This document shows, piece by piece, positions 22,187-32,388 of a stretch of 64,000 bases of DNA. The notes below the pieces were generated by a model. That model was not told where the DNA came from and made no database searches. It saw nothing but the letters and a program-made list of their open reading frames with translations. This DNA is from Carposina sasakii (taxonomy: Eukaryota; Arthropoda; Insecta; Lepidoptera; Carposinidae), in the NCBI GenBank assembly GCA_014607495.2, contig CP053161.1, positions 5,775,115 to 5,839,114 on the forward strand. Reading direction: 5' to 3'. How positions within the stretch are numbered: the stretch's first letter is position 1; each line of letters begins with the position of its first letter. A program made the translations under genes and the position numbers.

Positions 22187-23285
22187 TGTCGTGGCCATAT
22201 TGTAAAATTGATCATTTCATGAAATGGTCGAGCATTTCATGAAGTGGTCGCATTTCATGAAGTGGCCAATTCAATTTGACCAGATCGTTAAATCGTCTAC
22301 ATTTCACGATTTTGTCATCCACGTTTGGCCAAATCGTATTAACAGGGTGTCCATAAAATCCGAATGTGGTAAGAGCTTATATAAATAATATATACCGTAC
22401 ACCATATATAAGTATACCATAAGGTATGATGGTATGATTTTTTTTGCTATTATTTATGTGATATTTTCACAATATGAATACATAAAAGACTTTACAAAAG
22501 CGATTCGCATCTGGCACATCGCCGGACGCTGCCTGGGCACGCTCGCTCCGCTCGCTCGGCTCGTGCGTCATTTGTCATAGTCTAACCTAACCTAACCTAT
22601 CGTAATCTAAGGTTTTTGTTTAACAATATTATTATAAACCACCATTAAGTCTAATATACATTATACAATATATCCTAGAACGCGATATCGAAGTTTCTCA
22701 CAATGATTGCAATATATATGTCGTGGCCATATCGTAGAATTGATCATTTCACGAAATGGTCGAGCATTTCATGAAAGTTCACGGATAGTGTGTTATATTG
22801 TATAATGTATATTAGACTTAATGGTGGTTTATAATAATATTGTTAAACAAAAACCTTAGATTACGATAGGTTAGGTTAGGTTAGACTATGACAAATGACG
22901 CACGAGCCGAGCGAGCGGAGCGAGCGTGCCCAGGCAGCGTCCGGCGATGTGCCAGATGCGAATCGCTTTTGTAAAGTTTTTATGTTTTTAAATATTATAT
23001 TGTGAAAATATCACATAAATAATAGCAAAAAAAATCATACCATCATACCTTATGGTATACTTATATATGGTGTACGGTATATATTATTTATATAAGCTCT
23101 TACCACATTCGGATTTTATGGACACCCTGTTAATACGATTTGGCCAAACGTGGATGACAAAATCGTGAAATGTAGACGATTTAACGATCTGGTCAAATTG
23201 AATTGGCCACTTCATGAAATGCGACCACTTCATGAAATGCTCGACCATTTCATGAAATGATCAATTTAACAATATGGCCACGACA
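22187..23285. mobile_element. Palindromic MITE (outer), split at its centre
   Basis: The outer arms 22,187-22,338 and 23,134-23,285 are each 152 bp and identical as reverse complements except for one base near the tip. They begin TGTCGTGGCCATATTG and hold three spaced copies of CATTTCATGAA. The arms meet around TTAA: the joined centre would read CGTATTAATACG. A 6-bp direct repeat TGTATA flanks the element at 22,181-22,186 and 23,286-23,291. No coding sequence. Superfamily unknown. Confidence 0.85.
22343..23129. mobile_element. Long-TIR element (inner) at the TTAA dyad
   Basis: The inner element begins CAGGGTGTCCATAAAATCCG, ends with its reverse complement, and is flanked by TTAA at 22,339-22,342 and 23,130-23,133, the target duplication typical of piggyBac elements. 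Its arms (22,343-22,672 and 22,794-23,129) are about 330 bp and differ mainly by a small indel near 22,485 / 22,990. They include a GC-rich patch (GCACGCTCGCTCCGCTCG) and three CCTAA units. The 121-bp loop (22,673-22,793) contains a third partial copy of the outer MITE tip at 22,719-22,776. No transposase frame. Confidence 0.75.
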
Positions 23286-23289
23286 TGTA

Positions 23290-23662
23290 TACAGGGTGAT
23301 TTTTGAGCGTCAACGTTCCCGAAAACTATGGAATCTCCACATCATCACGATCATTTTTCTCCATGGAAGCATACCTGGGAAGTGTCTGGTTTCCAAAATA
23401 TTAGGGTCCAAAGTTGAGTAAATAGAGTGCGTTTTTCTGCATAAATGCACATTGACGCGTGTAGCAAGATTTTTTCACGAAAAATAATTAATTTCTGTCT
23501 ATGAAAAAATTAGCATAAACACTGGACACTATAAATTTCGCCCGATCAAGTAATAAAAAAAATTAAAAAAAATTACATCGTTTTCCAGAATTTTTTTTGG
23601 CATAAACTTACTTTATTTGACGTATAGAGTACGTACCCTTCGTTAAGGGTGGCAACACCCTC
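23290..23662. mobile_element. MITE-2, right end shortened
   Basis: Starts CAGGGTGATTTTTGAGCG immediately after the TGTATA repeat of the palindrome, so its TA target is the last two bases of that repeat. The right side loses several bases (GGGTGGCAACACCCT) relative to the 3.1-kb copy. Confidence 0.75.
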
Positions 23663-23682
23663 ACCTCAACCACCCAGACGTA

Positions 23683-23735
23683 GGATCTGGCAGTTCTGGC
23701 TACCTCTATTTCGGGAATACAACCGTATCTATATT
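23683..23735 (+). mobile_element. Rep-C fragment
   Basis: GGATCTGGCAGTTCTGGCTA then GAATACAACCGT is the distal part of Rep-C only. Confidence 0.5.
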
Positions 23736-24663
23736 GTTATATATATGTAACTATATTGCTTCCAAAATAAAATCTTGCAATAATAAGTACAAATCAAAAT
23801 TATAGCTACGAACCTGCCATCATAATATCGACTCACGCTTGGCCGGCTTGTGTTGTCTTATTGTCGTTTTCTATTAGCTTTAGAATAAGCTGAAGTGTTT
23901 TCTTTGGTGTAAAGGCCGAACAAACAATCGAAAATAATATTCGATTACCTTTCTTTGTAGTGTACAGTCGCGAGGAAAGAGCTTGCACAAGATATTTTTA
24001 TTCTTTATAGTAACAGTTTAACATATATTTTCGACAAAATAGTAAAATAATGAATGAATAGGTAGGGCTGCGGAATTGTAATAAATGAGATTGAATGCTG
24101 CTTATTTTGTTTGCAATTTTTGTTAAAAGTTTATGCTGTTAGCTCTATGTGGTTATAAATCAGATTTTGTAGTCTTCAAATTAATCAGTTCTCCTGATTA
24201 GTATGTAATAAAAAAATATTAATTAATATTAATGTATTTTGATCTAAAAGTTTAATTAACATTAACATGATGGTGAAACTTATCGTCGGAATAACAGTTT
24301 TCCCAAACCATAAATAACGATTGTTACAATACTTATTAATAAATAATAGAAACTTTTTAAGGTCAAAATAATGCTCGAATTTATGAGACCATCGATATAT
24401 CACAAAAGAAACCTAGAAAGTAACAAGAGTAATATAAACCTAATAAAAGCGTCGTAATTGACTTTCAAATTTTAATTGCTGCAATACTGGTACCTATAAA
24501 CAACAGCAGTCAAGCAAACAATAAAACTTACTGCCCAATAACAGTTGTACCCGACTGTACAGTCGCCGGAACGAAAGTGAAAATGACCTTAAAACGCATA
24601 AACGGTGGCCCGTTCATGAAGGAAGGAAATAAGGAGATGTACTTACTTAGTTGTGCTTCTCGA
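23736..24663. other. No recognisable feature
   Basis: AT-rich; the 72-codon minus frame at 24,185-24,403 is low complexity and not protein-like. Confidence 0.45.
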
Positions 24664-25110
24664 CAGGGTGAAACAAAAGGCGAATTTTAAGAGAGTAACC
24701 ATAAAATCGACACTCAAAATGAAGTGATTTTTCCAGGTACCAAGCATCTAAATCTTACTAATATTATAAACATAAAAAATTGTGAGTATGGATGGATGGA
24801 TGGATGTTTGTTAGTGTTTCACGAAAAAACGGCTGGAGCGATTTTAATAAAATTTGGTATGTAGTTAGCTGACACTCTGGATTTTAACATCAACAATCTT
24901 AACACATAGGCTACTTTTTTTAATTTTATCCCGGGAAAATATTTTTATCCCGGATTATTTTGACATTTTGTTTTTTCTGCAGTCCACGCGGACGAAGTCG
25001 CGGGCGTCCACTAGTAAACATATATTCCTGATCCATACAATCTTGAAAAGTAAACATGTGATTTGGGGTTTTAAATTTTGTGTTAACGTCCTGTATTATG
25101 GACTATCTAC
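24664..25110. mobile_element. MITE-1 split by a Helitron
   Basis: CAGGGTGAAACAAAAGGCG at 24,664 and, after the Helitron, CCATACAATCTTGAAAAGT and TGTGATTTGGGGTTTTAAAT follow the MITE-1 order. The right terminus is decayed. Confidence 0.7.
24753..25014 (+). mobile_element. Helitron H1 inside MITE-1
   Basis: Exact ends A|TCTTACTAATATTATAAAC and GTCGCGGGCGTCCACTAG|T. Interior phrases GGATGGATGGATGGATG, GGCTGGAGCGATTTTAATA and ATCCCGGATTATTTTGAC match H1. The host MITE continues on both sides with no base missing that I can detect. Confidence 0.9.
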
Positions 25111-25111
25111 A

Positions 25112-25270
25112 GGGGGCCAATTCTCGAAAAGTCTCGAGTTGGAAAGAAGCCGAAACGGAACCGTTGTAGATGCTCAGAACAAAGCAATAATTACTTTAGG
25201 GTGACGTAATTAGACACATTTCAGCACGAGACAGATATTTGTTTTTATTCTGTCATACTCGCGACCGATG
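25112..25270 (+). mobile_element. MITE-5, copy 1
   Basis: GGGGGCCAATTCTCGAAAAG through TCATACTCGCGACC. The same sequence occurs inverted at 34,701-34,862, so the unit is about 160 bp. The shared core includes GTGACGTAATTAGACACATT. Confidence 0.7.
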
Positions 25271-25274
25271 CGTG

Positions 25275-25493
25275 CTAAAATATACCTTATACTTCGAAAA
25301 CTGCATCGAAATCAGTTCAGCCGTTTCTGGGATTTGCATGTACAAAGGCACAGACAAACCGACAAACAGACAAAAATTTCAAAAATCATTCTTTTGGGTA
25401 CTATTGCGTTGATAAAGGTCTCCTATAATATTTTTTCTCATATATCTTTAATGTACAGGCAGCGATCCGTTACATTTTTATTATATGTATAGA
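25275..25493 (-). mobile_element. Helitron H1, 5' half only
   Basis: On the minus strand it starts TCTATACATATAATAAAAAT at 25,493 and continues to the AACGGCTGAACTGATTTCG region, then stops without the CTAG end. The TTTATCAACGCAATAGTACC phrase is shared with the 39.1-kb copy. Confidence 0.75.
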
Positions 25494-26895
25494 AGACAGA
25501 TATAGAATAAATAGAAGATAGTTCATCGGAACACACGGCGCTATATGAAACTGCGACCATTAATTTAATGCAGAACATTTTGAATCAATTACTTGCTTAC
25601 ATTTCCCGCCACAGTTAAGCGGCTCTTTACCCAAGCAACGGCGACAATATTTTTAAGTAAACTTAGTTAAGTCATCTCTCCTTTGCTCTCCCTCCATGGC
25701 CCGTCTGGCTTCAGTGACAAAAACAAATATGGCTGACACGTACACGTACAATAAGACAACAAGGCTCCAATAAGACAAGAAGGCTACAATAAGACAATAA
25801 ACAATAAGACAACCGGCTAACAAAAGCAATGGCTATAGAAAGTGCGATGCGACTTTTTATTAGTAATTTTCTATTATGCAGGAAAAATTGGTCAGTGAAA
25901 GAGAATGGAATTGACGGGAGTTTCGTGTTCGTGAATCAAAAGTTTTTTGATGAGCACGATTCTTTGCATTTAGACTTCTAAGTAGGATCTATTTCAAGGC
26001 TGTTACGATGAAGACTATTAATTAAAATCTACATCGCTTGGCCTGAAACTCTACCTTAGGTAAACTTTTACGTTTAGTAAGTAAAAATGGTAAAGACGCG
26101 TAGCTCGGTTAGTACTAGAAATTGCGAAATTATCAACTCCAATACAAGTTTAAATTTCAGCATAATTTCTACATAAAAAAATATCAAGTAATTAGTGTTT
26201 TTTTGCTTGAATTTGCTGCAGCTCATACGCCTGGACATATTTAAATTATATGCTATAAAATTAAGAATTGAATGTTCGATTGCAATGTATCGATTTTGTC
26301 ATTAAATTCGTGTGTAAAAAAGACCAATCCTGATATGTATGACTCAGTTCCCTTAACTTGCAAAAAATTATACCTGCTTATATCCAACCCAAAAGACTGA
26401 GGGCCAATGTAACAAAGTTATCCATACATTTATTACGGTATCCAAACAAAAAAATCTGAATCAGACAAAAGATTCACAATCAATAAAAATCCGCTACAAA
26501 GCTGCAAAGAAACGTGCGAAATCGATTAATCGATCACAGTGGAACATATCGATACAATTCAGAGATCGAATCCATTCGCCGCGGGTTTCATCGCAGTGTT
26601 TTATTGATTTTTACACCACTCTTTTCGTATAATAAATGTACCGCAAGTAATGGTCGATGTAAGGAAACGTGACTGTAATAGAATAGATATAAGATTGAAC
26701 TGATGAATGTATGACGCGAATGAATGATTGATTTCCATGTAGCCGTTAGGTTTCATTCGCTCTATTTTTTTAAAATTAACTTATTCATTGGTTATGTCTT
26801 CTTTAAATTTATTATTATGATCTGTACCTAATTACTATGTGGATGCTATAGGAATGTCTATTATAATGAAATCCTAGTATAAAAAAATTATATTC
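25494..26895. other. No recognisable repeat; minor CGAT cluster
   Basis: About 1.4 kb of unassigned sequence. Around 26,520-26,570 there are four CGAT motifs (ATCGATTAATCGATC, ATATCGATAC). The phrase AATAAGACAA is repeated several times at 25,750-25,815. No gene is supportable. Confidence 0.45.
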
Positions 26896-26979
26896 ATTAA
26901 CAACATCATTGGGGGAGGCCTATGTCCAACAGTGGACTTCTCAGGGCTATAAATGATGAATGATGATTAACAACATCAT
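26896..26979 (+). mobile_element. 56-bp RTE-like LINE 3' end with 14-bp target duplication
   Basis: ATTAACAACATCAT is present at 26,896-26,909 and 26,966-26,979. The insert between reads GGGGGAGGCCTATGTCCAAC and continues to GATGAATGATG, encoding the last residues of the LINE protein (EAYVQQW) and its tail. It is an extreme 5' truncation. Confidence 0.85.
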
Positions 26980-27215
26980 GCACAGACAATTTGTAAAAGA
27001 GTAGACACTTTTTACTACAAATAATCAGCTATCTATAAATTGGTCGCAATTACGTCAGTTTATTTAATTTATTACGTCGAATTAACACTTTTAATTTCAC
27101 AATTTGTCGAGGCACGTATAAACGGGGACACAGAGTAGGCCATTTATTTTACAGTAAGATAACCGACATTTAGAACAAAATCTATAACGCTTTGTCTGAT
27201 CATAACCTGTACATT

Positions 27216-27601
27216 AGTCTAAGCTAGGGTTGCCAACCATCCTATTTTTCCAGGACTATTTGTCCTGCTTTTTGGGGTGTCCTGGGCTGTTCTGGATAGT
27301 TTTTGAGCATCGTCCTGGTTGGACTTTAAACCTGACACATTCGCTGGCGACACATTTTCTAAGGGTGCCGACATCGGGCAAATAAGCGTTAGCGGCACCT
27401 CTAAAAAGCCTAAAAGAAGCAAATACGTTGTCACCGGAACTGAATGTGTTAAAGACCTATGTTTTGAAATTCGCACGCCATTAACTCCCTCCAATCTTAT
27501 TGTCACTGGGCTCGACAAGTCCTGGGTTTTATTTAAAATGTCCTGGTATTTCTTCCTCAAATCCTGGTTTTCATAGTTTGAGATGGCAACCCTAGTCTAA
27601 G
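27216..27601. mobile_element. hAT-like element with 8-bp target duplication
   Basis: AGTCTAAG flanks the element exactly at 27,216-27,223 and 27,594-27,601. The 370-bp element begins CTAGGGTTGCCAACC and ends GAGATGGCAACCCT, with repeated GTCCTGG / CCAGGAC words near both ends. The 8-bp duplication is the hAT signature. Overlapping open frames on both strands (27,319-27,576 plus; 27,219-27,560 minus) match nothing I know. Confidence 0.8.
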
Positions 27602-28540
27602 CGACTAATGTACAGGTATAATATGATATATCTTTGTATATTATTCCTAAATAAAAATTTGATTTACGCTAGATACGGTAGTTACAAATGAGACTTAATT
27701 TCAGATATAATTCCTGTGTCAAAGTCAAGCCACTGCTTCTCTAGTACACTATGTAGAACACCATTGGCAGTAGAGTCACGAATTTGGCTATTCTTCGGAA
27801 CTACTTGGTGATTCTGAACTTGGCTGTTACACAACGGGTGACAGTAATTAATTATGTAAGAAAATGAACTGTTTCCTACTTTATCTGGAAAATTAAATTC
27901 GATACAAATAAAATTCGAATTCTTTATTTCGGACATCAGAGATCCATCCATCGAAGGGTAAGTTATATTATAACAGACAATATACAAATGGTTAGCAGAT
28001 TTAATTAACAACTATGCTATGACGTGTATTTTAAAAACGCTCTCTTTTCTTTTAGACATGGTTTCGTATTGACGATCGTTATCACAATATCACGGACCTC
28101 TCTAGTGTATATTCTTACTTTGATACCCAGACCTTGCCCCGTACTTTGTGGCCTGATGGGTAAACAAAGGTATTTGTAGGACCGGTCATCATCATCAACT
28201 CAAATGAGTTTGTCCATTTAGCCGGTCAAAATATCTTCATTATTGGGGTGTGCGTTTAATGGCTTAACCCTACCCCTTGTATGCCCTACCCTACCATGTT
28301 ATAGGCAATACAGACAGACAAGAATAAGTAATAAGAAATCGTAGGAAATTATTGCACTGCAGATTTTTTTTCTCTGTGTAAACTGAATAATAGTTTTCTG
28401 TTTACTAGCGATGGCCCGCTACATTAACCGAGTTAACAACCACGCATATCTGTATTGTATAGCTATTTAGCTACCAAGATCTATTAAAATCTGTTCGGAC
28501 CTTTTTAGTGACAAAGTTTACTACATAATATATCTATAAT
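27602..28540. other. No recognisable feature
   Basis: The minus frame 27,682-28,011 (109 codons) has ordinary-looking composition but no motif, and no splice or promoter context. I do not call it a gene. Confidence 0.45.
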
Positions 28541-28916
28541 ATTATGTATAGTAAGCGGTAATAGCCCAGTGGTTAAGACGTGCACCTGCCAAGCGGGAGG
28601 CGTAAGTTCGATCCCAGTCACGGGCCTGTACCAATGAATTTATTTCATGTACAGATTCTAATGTTACAAAATTGTCACTTAGCTCGTGCCTCGGAAAGCA
28701 CGTAAAACCGTTGGTCCTGCGCCTGATCTCTCTCCGGTCGTGTCAGCTTTCTGTCCCATCGGACTATAAGAGTAACGGAATAGGGAGTGCATCTGTGTTT
28801 GCGCACACACTTGTGCACTATAATATCTCCTGCGTACCTGGCCAATCTCCGTAGAGATAGGTCGCCTTGGCCGAAATATGGTCGGAGATCATCATCATCA
28901 TCATTATGTATAGTAA
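28541..28916 (+). mobile_element. SINE-E, full length, 14-bp target duplication
   Basis: ATTATGTATAGTAA occurs at 28,541-28,554 and 28,903-28,916. The 348-bp insert starts with a tRNA-like head (GCGGTAATAGCCCAGTGG; box B AGTTCGATCCC) ending at CACGGGCC. A body follows with GTCACTTAGCTCGTGCCTCG and GTGTTTGCGCACACAC, then a (ATC)n tail. It is the reference copy for the broken versions at 18.6 and 37.9 kb. Confidence 0.9.
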
Positions 28917-29976
28917 TGTCGCAATAGTTCGGTGTCATACCACACACGAACTATTCTCTGACCACCGATATTTTACTTAACTCGTGAAAAGTAAAAAAAC
29001 TTGAATAGGCCGACTTATCAATGAACATAAGGCTGGCCATACACGATCGGATGAAGCAGTAGTCCAATCGATGTAACTTGTCGTAAGTTCTCGACCTCAC
29101 CGTAAGATATTATAAGTTTACAAATAAATGCTAAAATATCATGATCGCGAGATTAATTCTAGAAATCATATAAATGTCCATGACTCGGAAAGTTAAATCG
29201 ATAAACATAAATTTTAAATTAGCTATATCAGTCCCACTCCATTCTTAAGGTAAATGTCTGAGACAGACAGGGAGAGGTAGAACAAATTTTAAGTTTATAT
29301 TTAAGTCAGAATCGATGACATTGTCTAGTAACCTATCTATCGTGATCCAAAACCAGAAGCTATAGCACAAAAGGCAGGATCACCACCTCAGTCAGTCGTG
29401 CTAGCGCGCGTTGGCCCAATGTATGCCGGGGCATATGTTGGTATCTGGCGACAACACTGGCCAACCATCTGTTGTCGGTTTTCCATGTACACATCAAAGG
29501 TTTTTGGTACACTCTATAATCAAAACACCCCAATGTATCAATAGCAATCTGATACTTACGCCCAACCGTTGCCAGCGCCTTGCCCAACGTTTTCAACGGT
29601 TATAAGCCGTAACATATCCATACAAATATGTCCTAAGGTCATCGCACCGTCACATACACCCATAAACACGTGGCCGGTACGTTTTCACTTTTTATTAGAG
29701 TTTTAGTTGTAGCTATTATCGTAACGATTAAAAACCGGTTGTATAAATAATTGTTTGTCATACTATACGTTTTATTATATGTAATAATCGGACTATACTT
29801 TCTTCGATAAGTAGGCATAGTTTTACAAGAAAGTGAATAACTATTACGGCTTAGACAAAGTAACATATTTTCCGATCGATTCGATAGAAGTTCGTCATCG
29901 AGATATTTCCTTTACAATAGGAAGCCTTTATTTAACGCGTTTGTTAAAATGGCATGTCCAACCTTAGAGGTGTAGT
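28917..29976. other. No recognised family; moderately GC-rich patch at 29,340-29,690
   Basis: The patch holds a minus frame (29,360-29,596, 78 codons) and the echo CCAACCGTTGCCAGCG / TTTTCAACGGTTATAAGCCG. It could be part of an unrecognised transposon. No splice-bounded exon was evident. Confidence 0.4.
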
Positions 29977-30024
29977 AGTGGACGCCCGCGACTACGACCG
30001 CGTGGACTGCAGAAAAAACAAAAC
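29977..30024 (-). mobile_element. Helitron H1 3' end fragment
   Basis: GTGGACGCCCGCGACTACG then CGTGGACTGCAGAAAAAAC is the reverse complement of the H1 terminus. Confidence 0.65.
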
Positions 30025-30098
30025 AATAAATACAAAGAAATTTACAAAAGAAATGCATACAAAGGCGTGCTTATCTCTGCAAGAGATTTCTTCCAGCA
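30024..30098 (+). repeat. Short dispersed repeat, copy 3
   Basis: AATTTACAAAAGAAATGCAT then AAAGGCGTGCTTATCTCTGC, closely matching 10,196-10,272. It sits directly against the Helitron end fragment. Confidence 0.55.
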
Positions 30099-30175
30099 TA
30101 CCAAAAAGCAAAGTGAAACCAATAGTTATAATATAAATGTAATAATATGTATAAAATTAAAGCTAGGTAACTTTA

Positions 30176-30971
30176 TCTACACTAATATTATAAAGAGGAA
30201 AACTTTGTTTGTTTGGTTGTAATGAATAGGCTCAAAAACTACTGGACCGATTTCAAAAATTCTTTCACCGTTAGAATCCTTATTGGACCTGGATGAACAT
30301 AGGCTATAAGAATTTCCCGATATTCCCACGGGAAGGCGACCAACGGGAATTCTATATTTTTTACGAAAACCGCTATACATATGAAGCTGAAATCGGGCAT
30401 ATATGTTCATTGGGGACAGCGAGGGAGGACTAAAAACGGATTTCCCGAAATTCCCACGGGAAGGGGACAAACGGGAATTCATAGTTTTTACGAAAACCGC
30501 TATACATATGAAGCTGAAATCGGGCATATATGTTCATTGGGGACAGCGAGGGAGGACTAAAAACGGATTTCCCGAAATTCCCACGGGAAGGGGACAAACG
30601 GGAATTCATAGTTTTTACGAAAACCGCTATACATATGAAGCTGAAATTGGGCATATATGTTCATTAGGGACTGCGAGGAAACACTAGAACGGATTTCCCG
30701 AAATTCCCACGGGAAGGAGACCAACGGGAATTATTTATTTTTTACGAAAACGGTTAAACATGTGAATCTGAAGTTGAGCATATATGTTTATTTGGGACCC
30801 CGAGGAAGCACTGGGAACGGATTTCCCGAAATTCCCACGGGAAGGGGACAAACGTGAATTAATTTTTTACGACAACCGCGATAACATATAGGCTACTTTT
30901 TACACTTAACATATAGGCTACTTTTTATTTTTTCTGTAGTCCACGCGGACGGAGTCGCGGGCGTCCACTAT
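30176..30971 (+). mobile_element. Helitron with internal tandem array
   Basis: Starts A|TCTACACTAATATTATAAAG and ends GTCGCGGGCGTCCACTAT, the last base differing from the usual G. The 5' part contains TGTTTGTTTGGTTG and ACTACTGGACCGATTTC. Most of the 796 bp is a 127-bp tandem repeat. A weaker relative lies at 43,753-44,100. Confidence 0.8.
30300..30865 (+). repeat. 127-bp tandem repeat, about 4.5 copies
   Basis: The word GGGCATATATGTTCAT and its variants recur at exactly 127-bp spacing (anchor positions 30,394, 30,521, 30,648 and 30,775). Copies 1-3 are nearly identical; the last ones diverge. Each unit has TTTCCCGAAATTCCCACGGG. Because 127 is not a multiple of three, the open frames across it (94 to 116 codons) repeat the same DNA in shifted frames and are not genes. 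Confidence 0.9.
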
Positions 30972-31288
30972 CATAAATAAAGATAAAATATTCATACATA
31001 AATAGATACATACATACAATCAAATAATAAAAGCACATGTTAAATACCTTAACAATCATAATGTATTATTTGAGTATATTATTAAAACGTGGATTCCGAG
31101 TGGTTCAATTCTATTCAAGATATGAAACGTACCGATGAAAGTGGCGATTAATCGCGAAGTTTGAAAGTCCCCTTAGTTTTATGATCGCGTATCAGTGTGA
31201 CAAGACTGGTTAGAGATAATTTCATTCGTTACGGTTTTCTAATAAGCAGCACTAGTTATAGAATTGAGAAAATACTGAGCACTCCTTA

Positions 31289-31552
31289 TACAGGGTGTAA
31301 CAAAAAGGGTATGTTAAGCGAAAAGCTATGTAAATAGCCCACTATAGAGAACCTATCCACAAAATTTGCGATCCGAAATCACATGTTTATTTTTCCCGAT
31401 AGTATGGAGAATTTTTAAATATCTCAGGAATTTTCATACAATCTTGAAAAATAAAAATGTGATTTCGAGTTTCAAATTTTGGAAATAGGTTCTCTATAGT
31501 GGGCTATTTATACAGCTTTTCGCTTAACATACCCTTTCTGTTACACCCAGTA
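31289..31552. mobile_element. MITE-1, complete, near-palindromic
   Basis: CAGGGTGTAACAAAAAGGG at 31,291 and CCTTTCTGTTACACCCAG ending at 31,550, within TA. Arms of over 100 bp, with AAGCTATGTAAATAGCCCAC against GTGGGCTATTTATACAGCTT. Best reference copy of the family here. Confidence 0.85.
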
Positions 31553-31654
31553 AAAGATACTGTGACAAATGATCGTGCAGCCAAGTGATAGCTAGTAACT
31601 TTATTTAACAAAAACAATTATATTTTCTAATATATCGGGCTATATCATCTCAGG

Positions 31655-31775
31655 CTATAAGCTAGCAACTTTTTACTGATCTAGGCTATTCTAAAAGTGA
31701 CTGTGGTATCTCCTTTATTATCTTGCAGTTCAGGAAACCCCCATCTCAGTAATATAGCGGTGTGTTTATGAATGT
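31655..31775 (+). mobile_element. Rep-C copy, partial
   Basis: GGCTATAAGCTAGCAACTTT, TCTAGGCTATTCTAAAAGTG and TGGTATCTCCTTTATTATC in family order. Confidence 0.6.
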
Positions 31776-32388
31776 ATGTCAGAATGATTTAAATTATTAA
31801 TTGTTTGGCACAATTTCCCATAGACTGTTTATATAGCAGGATTGTTGCCATTGTGTAAGTGAAACACCACTATAATCAGTATGAAGCGACATCTAGCTTT
31901 CTTACCTCGCATTATAAAGGATATTTTTGTTTATGGGGATTGATATACAAATTCATTCACATTAAAAGACTGAATAATTAACATTTTAATGACTAGTAAA
32001 ACATAAGTAATCCAGGCATGGCACTTAGCGAAATTAACTCCGTCCCGCCCACCGCGGGCATCGGGGTCATCTAGCTACTGACAACTACCAGGCTCGCATA
32101 ACCTATTAGGAGTTCAATGTCTTCATAGAGATCCGTATCTAAGAGACTACCCAGAGCGCGTCGTTTCGTAATCTTTTATAATCTGTAGACGATAGTTTTG
32201 ATAACGATTTTAGGTTTTTTGTTGTACTTAGTGCTAAAGGAAAGGGAGATATTTTTCAGTCGCAAATAAGCGTTTAGTTTATTAAAGTTAGATTTGGAAT
32301 TGTTTTGTGAATTAATTATGCACTAAACCCAGTTACATAAGAAAACAATATAATAATATTTCTATTTTAATATACATACATTACATAC
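31776..32388. other. No recognisable feature
   Basis: Unassigned AT-rich sequence. Confidence 0.45.

Noticed and set aside
30177..30687. Overlapping 74-116 codon frames on both strands
   Set aside because: They are translations of the 127-bp tandem array within a Helitron, repeating the same DNA in shifted frames.
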